NCBI GenBank assembly: GCA_014529385.2
Contig: CM043944.1
Location: 177,788,240 to 177,852,239, forward strand
DNA from: Adiantum capillus-veneris
Taxonomy: Eukaryota > Streptophyta > Polypodiopsida > Polypodiales > Pteridaceae
DNA length: 64,000 nucleotides
Direction of reading: 5' to 3'
Positions 1 to 9,522 of this stretch are shown piece by piece. How positions within the stretch are numbered: position 1 is the stretch's first letter; each line of letters starts with the position of its first letter. Both the position numbers and the translations under genes were made by a program. The notes beneath the pieces were generated by a model. That model saw nothing but the letters and a program-made list of their open reading frames with translations, was not told the origin of the DNA and did no database searches.

Positions 1-1292
1 ACCTTGCTTGCCAATGTTTACGTAGCCCCTCATTTCTTTAATGGAAGCAAGGTTGGACAAGTGGTGGACCTTGAAAGCAAAGCCTCTTTGCTATATGAGA
101 GCATAGGTTGGACCTAGTTGTAATACCCACTGCCACCTATCAACTACTATAGGACTATGCTTTCCAATGTCCAAGTATCCCTTGAGTCTTGCAAGGTTGA
201 ACACGTGGTGGACCTTGAAACCAAAATCCCCTTTCTATATCAGAGCATAGCTTGGACAAGTGGTGGACCTAGTTATAATGCCCCTCCTTCCTTTAATGGA
301 AAAAAGGTTGGAAAAGTGGTGAATCTTGAAACCCAAACCCTTTGGCTATATATAGAGGATATCTTGGACAAGTGGTGGGCTTAGTTGTAGTATCCAATGT
401 CCAAGGTCCAAGGTGAACTATGTAAAGACCTTACTTCCAAAGACAAAGTCGTACAAGTGGTTCTCCTTGAAACCAAAACCTCCTTAGTGTATTAGAACAT
501 AGCTTGGAGAAGTGGTGGACTTAGTTGTAATGGTGAATGTCCAAAGCAAACTATTATAGGACCTTGATTCCCAAATCAAGTTTGGACAAGTGGTGGATCT
601 TGAAACCAAAACCCCCTTACTCTATTAGAGCATAGCTTAGATTAGTGGAGGACCTAGCTGCCATGGAAAATGTTCAATCTGAACTGCTGCAGGACCTTGC
701 TATTAAATGTCTAAGTAGAGCTAGCTTCTTTAATGGAATCAAGGTTGGGAAAGTGGTGCATCTTGAAACCAAAAGCCCTTTATTGTATTAGAGCATAGCT
801 TGGACAAGTGAGGGACCTAGTTTTAATGTGTGATGTCCAAAGAAAAGTATTACAAGACCTTGCTTTCCAATATTTGAATTGGTCAAGTGGTTAAAACTAA
901 GTATAAAACTTTGACCATTTTCTTCTCGAATTGCCAAAAAGCTAGTTTTAGACACCCCTAAATGAAAATGGTTTAGGGTGGCCTTAAACAATGTTTTTTC
1001 AAAGACTTCAACAAAAGGGTTGCCGAAGAGTAATGACAATTTATTGTGGCTTGAAGTGCCTGAGTATGTGAAAACAAGCCTAGGTTTTCCACGAGGCAAA
1101 AGGTGACATAATAAGAACATTGGAAACTTAGGATTGACCATGTGGCCTAAACTTTGGCAAGTGAAGTGGTGGCCAAGTTTTGTGGCACAGTGTGCACTTG
1201 GTCCTATATGTGTTGACCACTTGGCTAAATCTAGGACCATAAGGCCAAACCTTTGGCACCTTAAATATAGTATGGGACATAATCTAGAACTG

Positions 1293-1464
1293 CTATAGTA
1301 AATTAGTAGTATAGCTAATATGTTAATATTTGTATTATATTTAAGTATATGCTAATATAATTTATGTTCAAAATTATATTAGCTATAGTAAATTAGTAGT
1401 ATAGCTAATATGTTAATATTTGTATTATATTTAAGTATATGCTAATATAATTTATGTTCAAAAT
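1293..1464. repeat. Perfect 90-bp tandem duplication
   Basis: The AT-rich unit that starts CTATAGTAAATTAGTAG at 1293 starts again at 1383. The second copy matches the first without a mismatch over about 80 bases. The lack of divergence suggests a recent slippage or unequal-exchange event. Confidence 0.9.
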
Positions 1465-1479
1465 TTCACTAATAAAGAA

Positions 1480-1740
1480 TGTTCCCATTTAGCACTCCAG
1501 ATGCGGGGTCTTAGGGTAATGCCACAATGGGGTGACAAGGCAGCGCTTCCACGTGAGGTTTGGGGGTAGCGCTCTTGATGGGGATGTGGAATATAGCGCT
1601 CTCGATGGCGGGGCTTGGGAGGTTGATTTTGGGATATAGTTCTGGGCGGGGTCAAGGGGCAGCGCCCCGGGCGGGGTCAAGGGTCGAGGGGCAGCGTCCC
1701 CGTGGGGCTAGGGGTAGCGCCCAAAGATTTTTTTTTTTTT
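1480..1740. repeat. GC-rich island of GGGGYAGCGCYCC motifs with poly-T end
   Basis: In AT-rich surroundings this stretch repeats a GC-rich palindrome-like core (GGCAGCGC, GTAGCGCTC, GGGCAGCGCCCC, GGCAGCGTCCCC) at about 1538, 1566, 1590, 1651, 1688 and 1711. It ends in a 12-base T run. No coding feature is recognised. From 1740 to 2313 I see only purine-rich and CA-rich sequence with no supported gene. Confidence 0.6.
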
Positions 1741-2313
1741 AAAGTGAATTCCTAGTATAGAGTTACGCATGTTTTTCATATTTTCAACCATGATTTCTTT
1801 AATTTTGGCCATGTGAATTGGTTAATTTTTTATATTGCTTTTGTTTTTTTTAATCCTATGATAAAACATGGACTTGTAGCATACGTGGCATTCTAATAAA
1901 CCCTATCAAGATTAGGCACACAGAGAGCGCACGAGAAACGTACACAGAGAAAGCAGGCGAGCACCAAACACACAGAAAGTGCACACGGATCGCACACAGT
2001 TGGAGTATACGCGCGCGTAGAGGAGCAAGCTCGGCATCGTACACAACACACAGTTGGAGTGCACAGGATTGAAAGTTCGCGCACAAGATAAAGAAACAGC
2101 AGCGTACACAACGCTTTCCAGAAGGGCAGGATCGGGCAGTCTTCTCAGGAGACATTGCACACCTCACGAATAGAGAAAAAACAGGTATTTCTCTCTCTCT
2201 CACTCTCTGTCTTTCTCCATATAGAGAAGATGGTTCTCTGTAACTCTTCTTGCACACACACTCTCTCGTCAAAAGACAGAGATACATAGTTTAAAAGTAT
2301 CCCCACACACATA

Positions 2314-2575
2314 CACATATTCCCACACATCGTCTTCCTCTCTTCCACATACATAACCACAGTGAAATCTGTTATCTTGTTGTCTCTCTCTTGAAAATAC
2401 ATGCACATATTCCCACACATCGTCTTCCTCACTTCCACATACATAACCACAATGAAATCTGTTATCTTGTTGTCTCTCTCTTGAAAATACGTGCACATAT
2501 TCCCATATATCGTCTTCCTCTCTTCCACATACATAAACACAGTGAAATCTGTTATCTTTCTCTCTCCTCTCTCTA
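2314..2575. repeat. Three tandem copies of a 90-bp unit
   Basis: CACATATTCCCACACATCGT starts copies at 2314 and 2404, and the same segment with small changes starts a third at 2494. The period is exactly 90 bases. Each unit holds a CT-rich run and a CCACATACATAA segment. The minus-strand open frames across it repeat the same peptide and are by-products. Confidence 0.9.
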
Positions 2576-3540
2576 AAAAACAGGTATTTATCTCTCTCTC
2601 TCTCTATCTATCTATCTCTGTATCTTGCTATCTCTCTCTTGAAAATACATGCTCATGTATGTGTGCGTCTATGTTATCTATGTGTATGCATGTATATTTG
2701 TGTTATTTCATTGTAATACTCATACATAATGCAGATACACAATTACACTTAATTACGATATGCACACATAGTATATATACATACATAAATATCACAAATA
2801 ACTAACACATTGTAATACTAGTAAAATTGATTGGAAGACTTACTTGCGTGATCTGTTAAAGTCGATTCTTGTAGCGAGTTCTGGATGTATGCTGAGCTGA
2901 TTTTTCTCTAATCCATTTGTAGATATGATTGTAACTTCTGTTTCTCAAAAATAGTAGTGTTGTTTAGTGATACACCTAATGGACATAAATGGTTTAAACT
3001 AGGACATGTAGACCAAAAATACGTGTATTTCTTTGGATGAATATATACACTTTTTGGTGACCCTTACCACAAGTGGTGGACCTTGAGACCAGTGGACTAT
3101 AAGGACCTCCAAACAATACCTTGTACACTCAATCCTTCTTGGTATCTAGGTTGTACAAGTGGTGGACCTTGTTCAAATTCTCTAACCACTCTCTCTAACA
3201 TAGTGACATAATTTAGGTGTGATAAATTCATATCTATGCAAACTAATATCAGTTTAGGCTTGTTAATTTGAATTTGTTTGAATTTATGTACAATATAATG
3301 ATTTGAGGTTTGCATATTTGAATTTAGGTGGTATAATGATATCTTTTTGTGGTAAACTTGAATTTAAAATCAATTTCGCGTGGAATATTTTAAATTTAAG
3401 TAGTAAAATTTAAAATTTTATAAAAAAGTTTGAATTTTAAAATTTGGGCGGGATATTTTAAAATTTAGGCGGGATATTTAAGATTTGGGAGGGATATTTT
3501 AAATTTAGGCGGGAAGGTTTTGAATTTATAGCGAGATCTC
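2576..3540. repeat. Low-complexity and AT/GGCGGG minisatellite region, no gene
   Basis: From 2585 to 2700 there are CT and CTAT microsatellites. From about 3373 to 3540 an AT-rich unit of roughly 20-25 bases (TTTAAATTTAGGCGGGATAT-like) repeats about five times with decay. I see no coding signal between 2700 and 3373, only two motif copies of the surrounding repeat field near 3070 and 3150. Confidence 0.55.
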
Positions 3541-6135
3541 CCTTACATAACAGAGTATAGGTTGGACAAGTGGTGGACCTTCAAGCTAGAGCATCCATGC
3601 TACTGGACATGATAGGTAGGGAATCTAGTTGAATATTGTATGTATAATATATATGTAATAGATCTAGCTTGGACAAGTGGTGGACCTTGGAACAAAACCC
3701 CATGTAAAACATATCATGCCTTATAGGTTGGACAAGTGGTGGACCTTAACACCCAGATATTCTTCATATAATGACATAGAGTGGAAAACTGGTGAATCTT
3801 GAGACCAAACCATGCTACTAGCGATAATAGCTTGGACAAGTGGTGGACCATGAAAGTAAACCCCCCATTTACGAAATATCGTGGGTTTAAGGTATTTCGA
3901 TGGAGCCTAGCATCTTGGAGACATCGTGCATCTTGCTTCTCTTCATGTTTCAATGGAGCCTATCTTGGACAAATGGTGAAGCATCCTTCTCTCCATGTTT
4001 CAATGGACCCTAGCTTGGACAAGTGGTGGACCTTTGCTTCTCTCTATTATTCAATAGAGTTAGCTTGGACAAGTGGTGGACCTTTGCTTCTCTCTATTAT
4101 TCAATAGAGTTAGCTTGGACAAGTGGTGGACCTTGGAACCAAACCCGCATTTAAAACCTATCATGGTCACTCCAAGTGGTGAGAAAGAATAACCTTTAAG
4201 ATATAGCCTTATAGGTTGGACAAGTGGTGGACCTTAACACCCTAATATTCTTAATATAATGACATAGAGTGAAAAAGTGGTGAATCTTGAGACAAAACCA
4301 CTCATGCTACTAGCACAAATAGCTTGGACAAGTGGTGGACCTTGAACGTAAACCGCCCATGTTTCAATAGAGTTAGCTTCGACAAATGGTGGAGCATCCT
4401 TCTCTCCATGTTTCAATGGAGCCTAGCTTAGACAAGTGGTGGACCTTTGCTTCTCTCTATGATTCAATAGAGTTAGCTTGGACAAGTGGTGGATCTTGGA
4501 ACCAAAGCCCCATGTAAAACTTATCATGGTCACTCCAAGTGGTAATAAAGAATAACCTTTAAGATGTAGCCTTATAGGTTGGACAAGTGGTGGACCTTAA
4601 CAGACGCATATTCTTAATATAATGACATAGAGTGGAAAAATGGTGAATCTTGAGACAAAACCACTCATGCTACTAGTGATAATATCTTGGACAAGTGGTG
4701 GACCTTGAATGTAAACCCCTCATCTACGACATATCGTGGGTTTAATGTTTTTCAATGGAGCCTAGCATCTTGGAGACATGGTGCACCTTGCTTCTCCTCA
4801 TGTTTCAATGGAGCCTACCTTGGACAAATGGTGGAGCATCCTTCTCTCCATGTTTCAATGGCCCCTAGCTTAGACAAGGGGTGGACCTTTGCTTCTCTCT
4901 ATGTTTCAATAGAGTTAGCTTGGACAAGTGGTGGACCTTGGAACCAAACCCCCATGTAAAACCTATCATGGTCACTCCAAGTAGTAAGAAAGAATAACTT
5001 TTAAGATGTAGCCTTATAGGTTGGACAAGTGGTGGACCTTCACACCCACATATTCTTAATAAAAGTGGTGAATCTTGAGACCAAACCACTCAGGCTACTA
5101 GCAATAATAGCTTGGACAAGTGGTGGACCTTGAATGTAAACCCCTCATCTACGAAATATCGTCGGTTTAATGTATTTCGATGGAGCCTAGCATCTTGGAG
5201 ACATGGTGCAGCTTGCTTCTCGTCATGTTTCAATGGAGCCTATCTTGGACAAATGGTGGAGCATCTCTCCATGTTTCAATGGACCCTAGCTTGGACAAGT
5301 GGTGGACCTTTGTTTCTCTCTATGTTTCAATAGAGTTAGCTTGGACAAGTGGTGGACCTTGGAACCAAACCCCAATGTAAAACCTATCATGGTCACTCCA
5401 AGTGGTAATAAAGAATAACCTTTAAGATGTAGCCTTATATGTTGGACAAGTGGTGGATCTTAACACGCGCATATTCTTAATATAATGACATAGAGTGGAA
5501 AAGTGGTGAATCTTGAGACCAAACCACTCAGGCTACTACCAATAATAGCTTGGACAAGTGTTGAACCTTGAATGTAAACCCCTCATCTACGACATATCGT
5601 GGGTTTAATGTTTTTCGATGGAGCCTAGCATCTTGTAGACATGGTGCACCTTGCTTCTCCTCATGTTTCAATGGAGCCTACCTTGGACAAATGGTGGAGC
5701 ATCCTTCTCTCCATGTTTCAATGGACCCTAGCCTAGACAAGGGGTGGACCTTTGCTTCTCTCTATGTTTCAATAGAGTTAGCTTGGACAAGTGGTGGACC
5801 TTGGAACCAAACCCCCATGTAAAACCTATCATGGTCACTCCAAGTAGTAAGAAAGAATAACCTTTAAGATGTAGCCTTATAGGTTGGACAAGTGGTGGAC
5901 CTTAACACCCACATATTCTTAATAAAAGTGGTGAATCTTGATACCAAACCACTCAGGCTACTAGAAAAAATAGCTAGGGATAACCATTAAGATATAGTCT
6001 TTCAAGGGGTGAGAAAGAATAACCATTAAGATATAGTCTTATAGGTTGGACAAGTGGTGGACCTTAACACCCAAATATTCTTAATATAATGATAGAGAGT
6101 GGAAAAGTGGTGAATCTTGAGAGGAAACCACTCAT
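3540..6135. repeat. Higher-order tandem array, ~430-bp unit
   Basis: Marker strings recur at constant distances. CATCTTGGAGACATGGTGCA-like text lies at about 3909, 4767, 5200 and 5627, that is intervals of 858 (two units), 433 and 427. GACATAGAGTGGAAAA-like text lies at 3774, 4261, 4624, 5486 and 6094. Each unit contains several copies of the GGACAAGTGGTGGACC motif, the phrase ATGTTTCAATGGAGCCTA and the phrase AACCTATCATGGTCACTCC. About six units are present, some with short deletions (near 5055 and 5922). The array abuts the truncated gypsy gag at about 6140. Confidence 0.88.
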
Positions 6136-6169
6136 GCTACTAGCTAGCACGGGGAGGACTTACTTGTTG

Positions 6170-7030
6170 TCAAGGACCTCTGACAGGGTAGTCATATCTT
6201 CTAGGATGAGGGCAATTATACATGCCGTGGCCATTTTCCCCACAATTGTAACACAACATTTCCCTTGCTTGACATCGCATTGGTGGTCGATTCCCACCAT
6301 TTCCCTCAATAGGCCTTCTTGCACCCTGCACAAGATTTACTCTCAACCCCTCTAGCTGGTTTGTGAGATTGTTTATTTGTTGGAGCATATCTTCTTGTTG
6401 ACCTCTATTGAGGTCTGGTGCATGAGGCACATTTGGAGGTATGTGAGAAGCTTCCATAGTTGTGATATTGCCTCCCAAAGCTAGCTGGCCAGCTTGGGCT
6501 TGATAGAGAATCTTTCTATTCTTTTCCCTAGCAATTCTTAAGGCATCTTCAAAAGCATTTGGAAATTTGCTCTTTACCTTCTCCCTTAGCAAGGGGTACA
6601 AACCTGAGATAAATCGATCCTTTTGGAGGCAATTGGGAGCTCACTCACCAAGGTTTAGTGAGTCTGACCATTGCCCCCAAAGTTTCAGAAAACCTTCCTC
6701 ATAGGTTGCATAACCATGAGGGTCAACTTGATGAAGGGCCAGAAGCCGTTGCCATAGTTCTTCTGCCGAATTGGCTCGTTGAAATCTTTGTAGGAAAGCC
6801 GCCTTCAATCCCTCCCAATCAATTCTTTGGGTTGGATCTAGAGCCTGGAACCATACCCTAGCTTCTTCTTTGAGCACCAAAGGAAAAGCTCTCAATTTCA
6901 ATGCTTCATCATCCCTCCCAGAGACAAGGAAAGCCATCTCCAAGTTATCCAAAAAATCCCCAGCATTTTCCCCACTACGCACAATTTTTTTTGGGAAAGC
7001 CATCATAAAAATGGGTTGCCTTCCTCTCAA
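6170..7030 (-). pseudogene. Ty3/gypsy gag (retrotransposon capsid/nucleocapsid) with one nonsense codon
   Basis: A single reading frame of about 287 codons runs from 7030 to 6170, broken only by one TGA at about 6642. The first part is a retrotransposon gag capsid domain (FPLVLKEEARVWFQALDPTQ, then WEGLKAAFLQRFQRANSAEE). The second part ends in a nucleocapsid zinc knuckle, CYNCGENGHGMYNC, with C-x2-C-x4-H-x4-C spacing. Gag packages element RNA into virus-like particles in the cytoplasm. No protease or polymerase follows: below 6140 the sequence turns into the tandem array, so the element is truncated. The primer site at 8021-8040 and LTR at 8046-9522 lie upstream in the correct order for a minus-strand element. 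Confidence 0.88.
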
Positions 7031-7458
7031 TACAGCACAAAGATGAAAACGTCTAGGCCCAAATCATATCTTATTAAGGGTAGAATAAATGGATTGATAG
7101 ATGCATTAATCTCAGCTAGACGACGAGGGCCTAGTAAGTTCCTTATGATGTTTTGGAACCTAAGCTTTGTGCTAGCTATTATATGCACAGTTTGTCTAGC
7201 AAGAGGTTGGAAAGGTCCATATAAATCCCTATGATTCATGGAGTATGCTTAAAGCAAGATGAAGATGTGAACATCAAAAGATACATTATACTCCAAAATA
7301 GGAAATATTATAGGGTCAGGGGACAACAATATCTCTCTCAACCTCTCAGCTCCAAAATAGAAGACCAATCTTTGTTGGAAAAAAATCTTTCTATCAATGT
7401 GCACATTCACCCTAACATTCTGAACTGATTGAAAGTTGTAGAAAATGGGATTATTCAT
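7027..7458 (-). repeat. Two diverged tandem copies of a ~220-bp leader segment, each open for ~70 codons
   Basis: Two adjacent minus-strand frames of 70 and 69 codons (7239-7027 and 7458-7249) start with ATG and encode related peptides. Both follow the pattern L-x-F-x-x-x-x(5)-R-L-x-E-I, then P-x-I-x-P-x-(I/L)-x-Y-(D/N)-(L/V), then DV-(F/H)-IF-(V/I)-L at the C-terminus. DNA offset is about 222 bases. They lie between the element's primer site and gag. The peptide family is not recognised. They could be duplicated leader sequence that is open by chance, or small element-encoded proteins. Confidence 0.5.
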
Positions 7459-7491
7459 TGGTGCATTAAATACAAACTTCCATGAAGCACT

Positions 7492-7902
7492 TCAATGAAG
7501 TTGAGCTCTCTTGGATCCCACCATTTGAGAGATGCGAAGAATTTGCTCACCAGTGATTAGCCTAGCTTTGGTGTGACCATCTTCAGCTTTGTAGAGTTCA
7601 TAGGGTTCGATGGCTACCCTCTCAACCACCTTGAGCCTTCTTGCTAGTAGTAGTTGGAGTGCATCACCATATGTAGCCTCTTGCCAATACCGCACCCCAT
7701 TGATGTGTAGCTCCCCCTCCAAAAACTTGTTAATACCCGAGTTTGAGAGTGCTTTCACCACCTGAAGTCGAGGCTTCAAAGGAAGTGTCTTCACACTAGC
7801 CACAAAGCACTCAACACAATTTTTTGACCTAGGGACTTGATGACTACAAGATTTTCCTTGAAGCAAAGAAGGGTGTGTGTATTTAACTCTCTTTACCCGC
7901 AT
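7492..7902 (-). CDS. Unrecognised 136-codon open frame in the gypsy leader
   Basis: The frame reads 7902 to 7492 and contains a basic, leucine-rich segment (LQLLLARRLKVVERVAIEPY) followed by YKAEDGHTKARLITGEQILR. No known domain is visible. It lies upstream of gag and downstream of the primer site on the same strand, so it is either an extra leader ORF or a fragment of a gag N-terminal extension. A separate frame (8104-7883) overlaps the primer site and LTR end and is probably a by-product. Confidence 0.3.
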   Translation of the reverse strand: MRVKRVKYTHPSLLQGKSCSHQVPRSKNCVECFVASVKTLPLKPRLQVVKALSNSGINKFLEGELHINGVRYWQEATYGDALQLLLARRLKVVERVAIEPYELYKAEDGHTKARLITGEQILRISQMVGSKRAQLH

Positions 7903-8020
7903 ACGTGCCGTTTGTCAATAAAGACGCTTCTTTTCTCGAGCTTCTTGGGGAGACCATAGTGGAAGTCTCAGAGAATTTGATGGATCTTCCTTCATAGGAT
8001 TGACAGAGCGCTGCTTGAGA

Positions 8021-8040
8021 ACTCCTCCGTGGGGGCACCA
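8021..8040 (-). promoter_or_regulatory. Candidate primer-binding site of the 6.2-9.5 kb gypsy element
   Basis: On the minus strand TGGTGCCCCCACGGAGG follows the LTR end after a 5-base spacer. It starts with TGG, as a site complementary to a tRNA CCA end must. Similar sites lie at 13722-13741 and 62501-62520. The tRNA identity was not determined. Confidence 0.6.
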
Positions 8041-8160
8041 ATTTATGACGAAGGAAATTTGGAATGGTGGCCTCTACACCAAAACAAACTCCATTGCGCC
8101 ACAAGGGAAATGAGATAAGGGCACCACCTAGTCTTGGAAGCGTGGGCTAGGACCGCTACA

Positions 8161-8163
<3 letters not shown>

Positions 8164-8224
<61 letters not shown>
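8164..8224. repeat. (GA)n microsatellite
   Basis: About 30 uninterrupted GA dinucleotides lie inside the LTR, roughly 120 bases from its 3' end on the minus strand. Confidence 0.97.
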
Positions 8225-8226
<2 letters not shown>

Positions 8227-8538
8227 ACTATGAATGAAGCATTAACCTTAGTGTGTGTACAAGGAATGGATGACTTCAAACACTCCCAACACAAATAGCA
8301 TGTAGATTACCAAACAACCATTCAAGGATTAGCCAAGATCACATCAAGCACTCTCACCCATATATAAAAGATTTCTCTTAATTAACATAAGTAAGAGAAG
8401 GAGAGGTTACTAGCATGAAACAATTTGCACTCTAGAATATGCCAGAATAGAGTGAATGAATGAGCTTATGGGCTCATGGTGAGTGATACAAAGACTCAAT
8501 GGGACTGAGGGAGGCTTGAAATTACAAAGGGGAAGGCC

Positions 8539-8550
8539 TCTTTATATAGG
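8539..8550 (-). promoter_or_regulatory. LTR TATA box
   Basis: The minus strand reads CCTATATAAAGAGG about 490 bases before the LTR 3' end. This matches a plant TATA box and points toward the gag gene. A transcription start about 30 bases downstream is expected but not shown. Confidence 0.65.
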
Positions 8551-9522
8551 AAAGAGAGTGATTAGGAGTGAGGTTAAGATCCAAGTGTAATTTGCACAAA
8601 TGAAGCTTGATTAGGGACATTCAACCAATGAAGAAGCTCCTTCCAAGTGATTTGTTGACCAATTAGCTCCATCATCACTTGTGTTGTCTTCACGCCTTCC
8701 TCCATAGCTTGAGTCCAAGAGCTTCCTTATTTTAAAATGTAAAGAATCTACATAAAATCAATACATATCTAGTAATAATAAAAAGGGGTTGAATGAGAAC
8801 TTATGAATTACAACAAGATTAAGCATGACTTGAGAGGTGATTAGAAGAGGAATTTAGATGGGTTTTTGAGCTTGAGAGAGAGGAGGAAGGAGAGGAGGGT
8901 GAGAAGACTAATGGCTGATTTTTAGAGAAGGTCTCAATGTGGAAAAGGAAGGGTGTGTGTGTGTAAAGGTAGAGGGGGTGGTCTCCACCACAGTTGAAAA
9001 AACTGGCGTCCGCCATTTTGGCCATATCTCCTAAATCGTAGATGCAAAAATTATAAAAAAAATATGGCCAGAATCTCCAGCTCATCAGCTACAACTTTGA
9101 TGAAGACAACATTTCTTGGATCGGAGTGGAAGTATTTTTTCCAAATTCAGCAAAATCATGTGTCTGGTTCCTTCCTTTACCAAGTCTTCCACTTGGGTCC
9201 CATTTGTTTGAATCATCATATGGCTCCAAAGCCATGATGATATGAGCCACTTATGACCCTTGAATCATGGGTGCATGGCTCCACAACCACATCATATCTT
9301 TTCTTTTCACATTTACATATTTTCCCTTCCCTTTACCACTAGGTTCTCCCTCTACCTTTCACCTCCGGTGAACTAGTCAAGAAAAAATTCCTATCAAATC
9401 ATTTTTTTTTAAATTTTTCCAAGAGGTTGTTCTCACTCTTTCTTTTATTGTAAACCTCTAGAAGCAAGGAAAACCAACAAATATAATAAACAAAAATTTG
9501 TGATAGGCTCGGATCACTATCA

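Larger units (their letters stand above)
1..6135. repeat. Field of TTGGACAAGTGGTGGACCTT-type motif repeats
   Basis: A ~20-bp motif, TTGGACAAGTGGTGGACCTT, and close variants recur about 30 times, for example near 55, 252, 366, 582, 3150, 3555, 3835, 4018, 4218, 4690, 5115, 5343 and 6050. Spacing in the first 900 bases is irregular, mostly about 50-110 bases. The motif is rare or absent from about 900 to 3060 and becomes regular after 3540. Short open frames here encode only echoes of the motif (WWT, GGP, GPPLVQ) and are not genes. I know no named family with this motif. It may be internal sequence of a degenerate tandem-repeat element. Confidence 0.85.
8046..9522 (-). repeat. LTR (5' LTR) of the minus-strand gypsy element
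   Basis: Read on the minus strand the segment starts TGATAGTGATCC at 9522 and ends CCTTCGTCA at 8046, so its ends are TG...CA with inverted TGA/TCA. It holds a TATA box in the direction of the gag gene and a long (GA)n tract near its 3' end. No second LTR is present because the element is truncated after gag. The outer boundary at 9522 is inferred from the terminal TG and from the neighbouring gag fragment of another element. It was not confirmed by a target-site duplication. Confidence 0.6.

Noticed and set aside
2145-2540. Minus-strand frame with repeated MYVEERKTMCGNMCMYFQER peptide
   Set aside because: It is a translation of the 90-bp tandem repeat.
3799-5822. Plus-strand frames encoding repeated NVNPSSTTYRGFNVFRWSLA-type peptides
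   Set aside because: They follow the ~430-bp tandem repeat and restart in each unit. They match no protein family and are by-products of the array.
3540-6135. CRISPR-like array of spaced short repeats
   Set aside because: Spacers are themselves repeated in a higher-order unit, there are no cas genes, and the setting is a plant nuclear genome.
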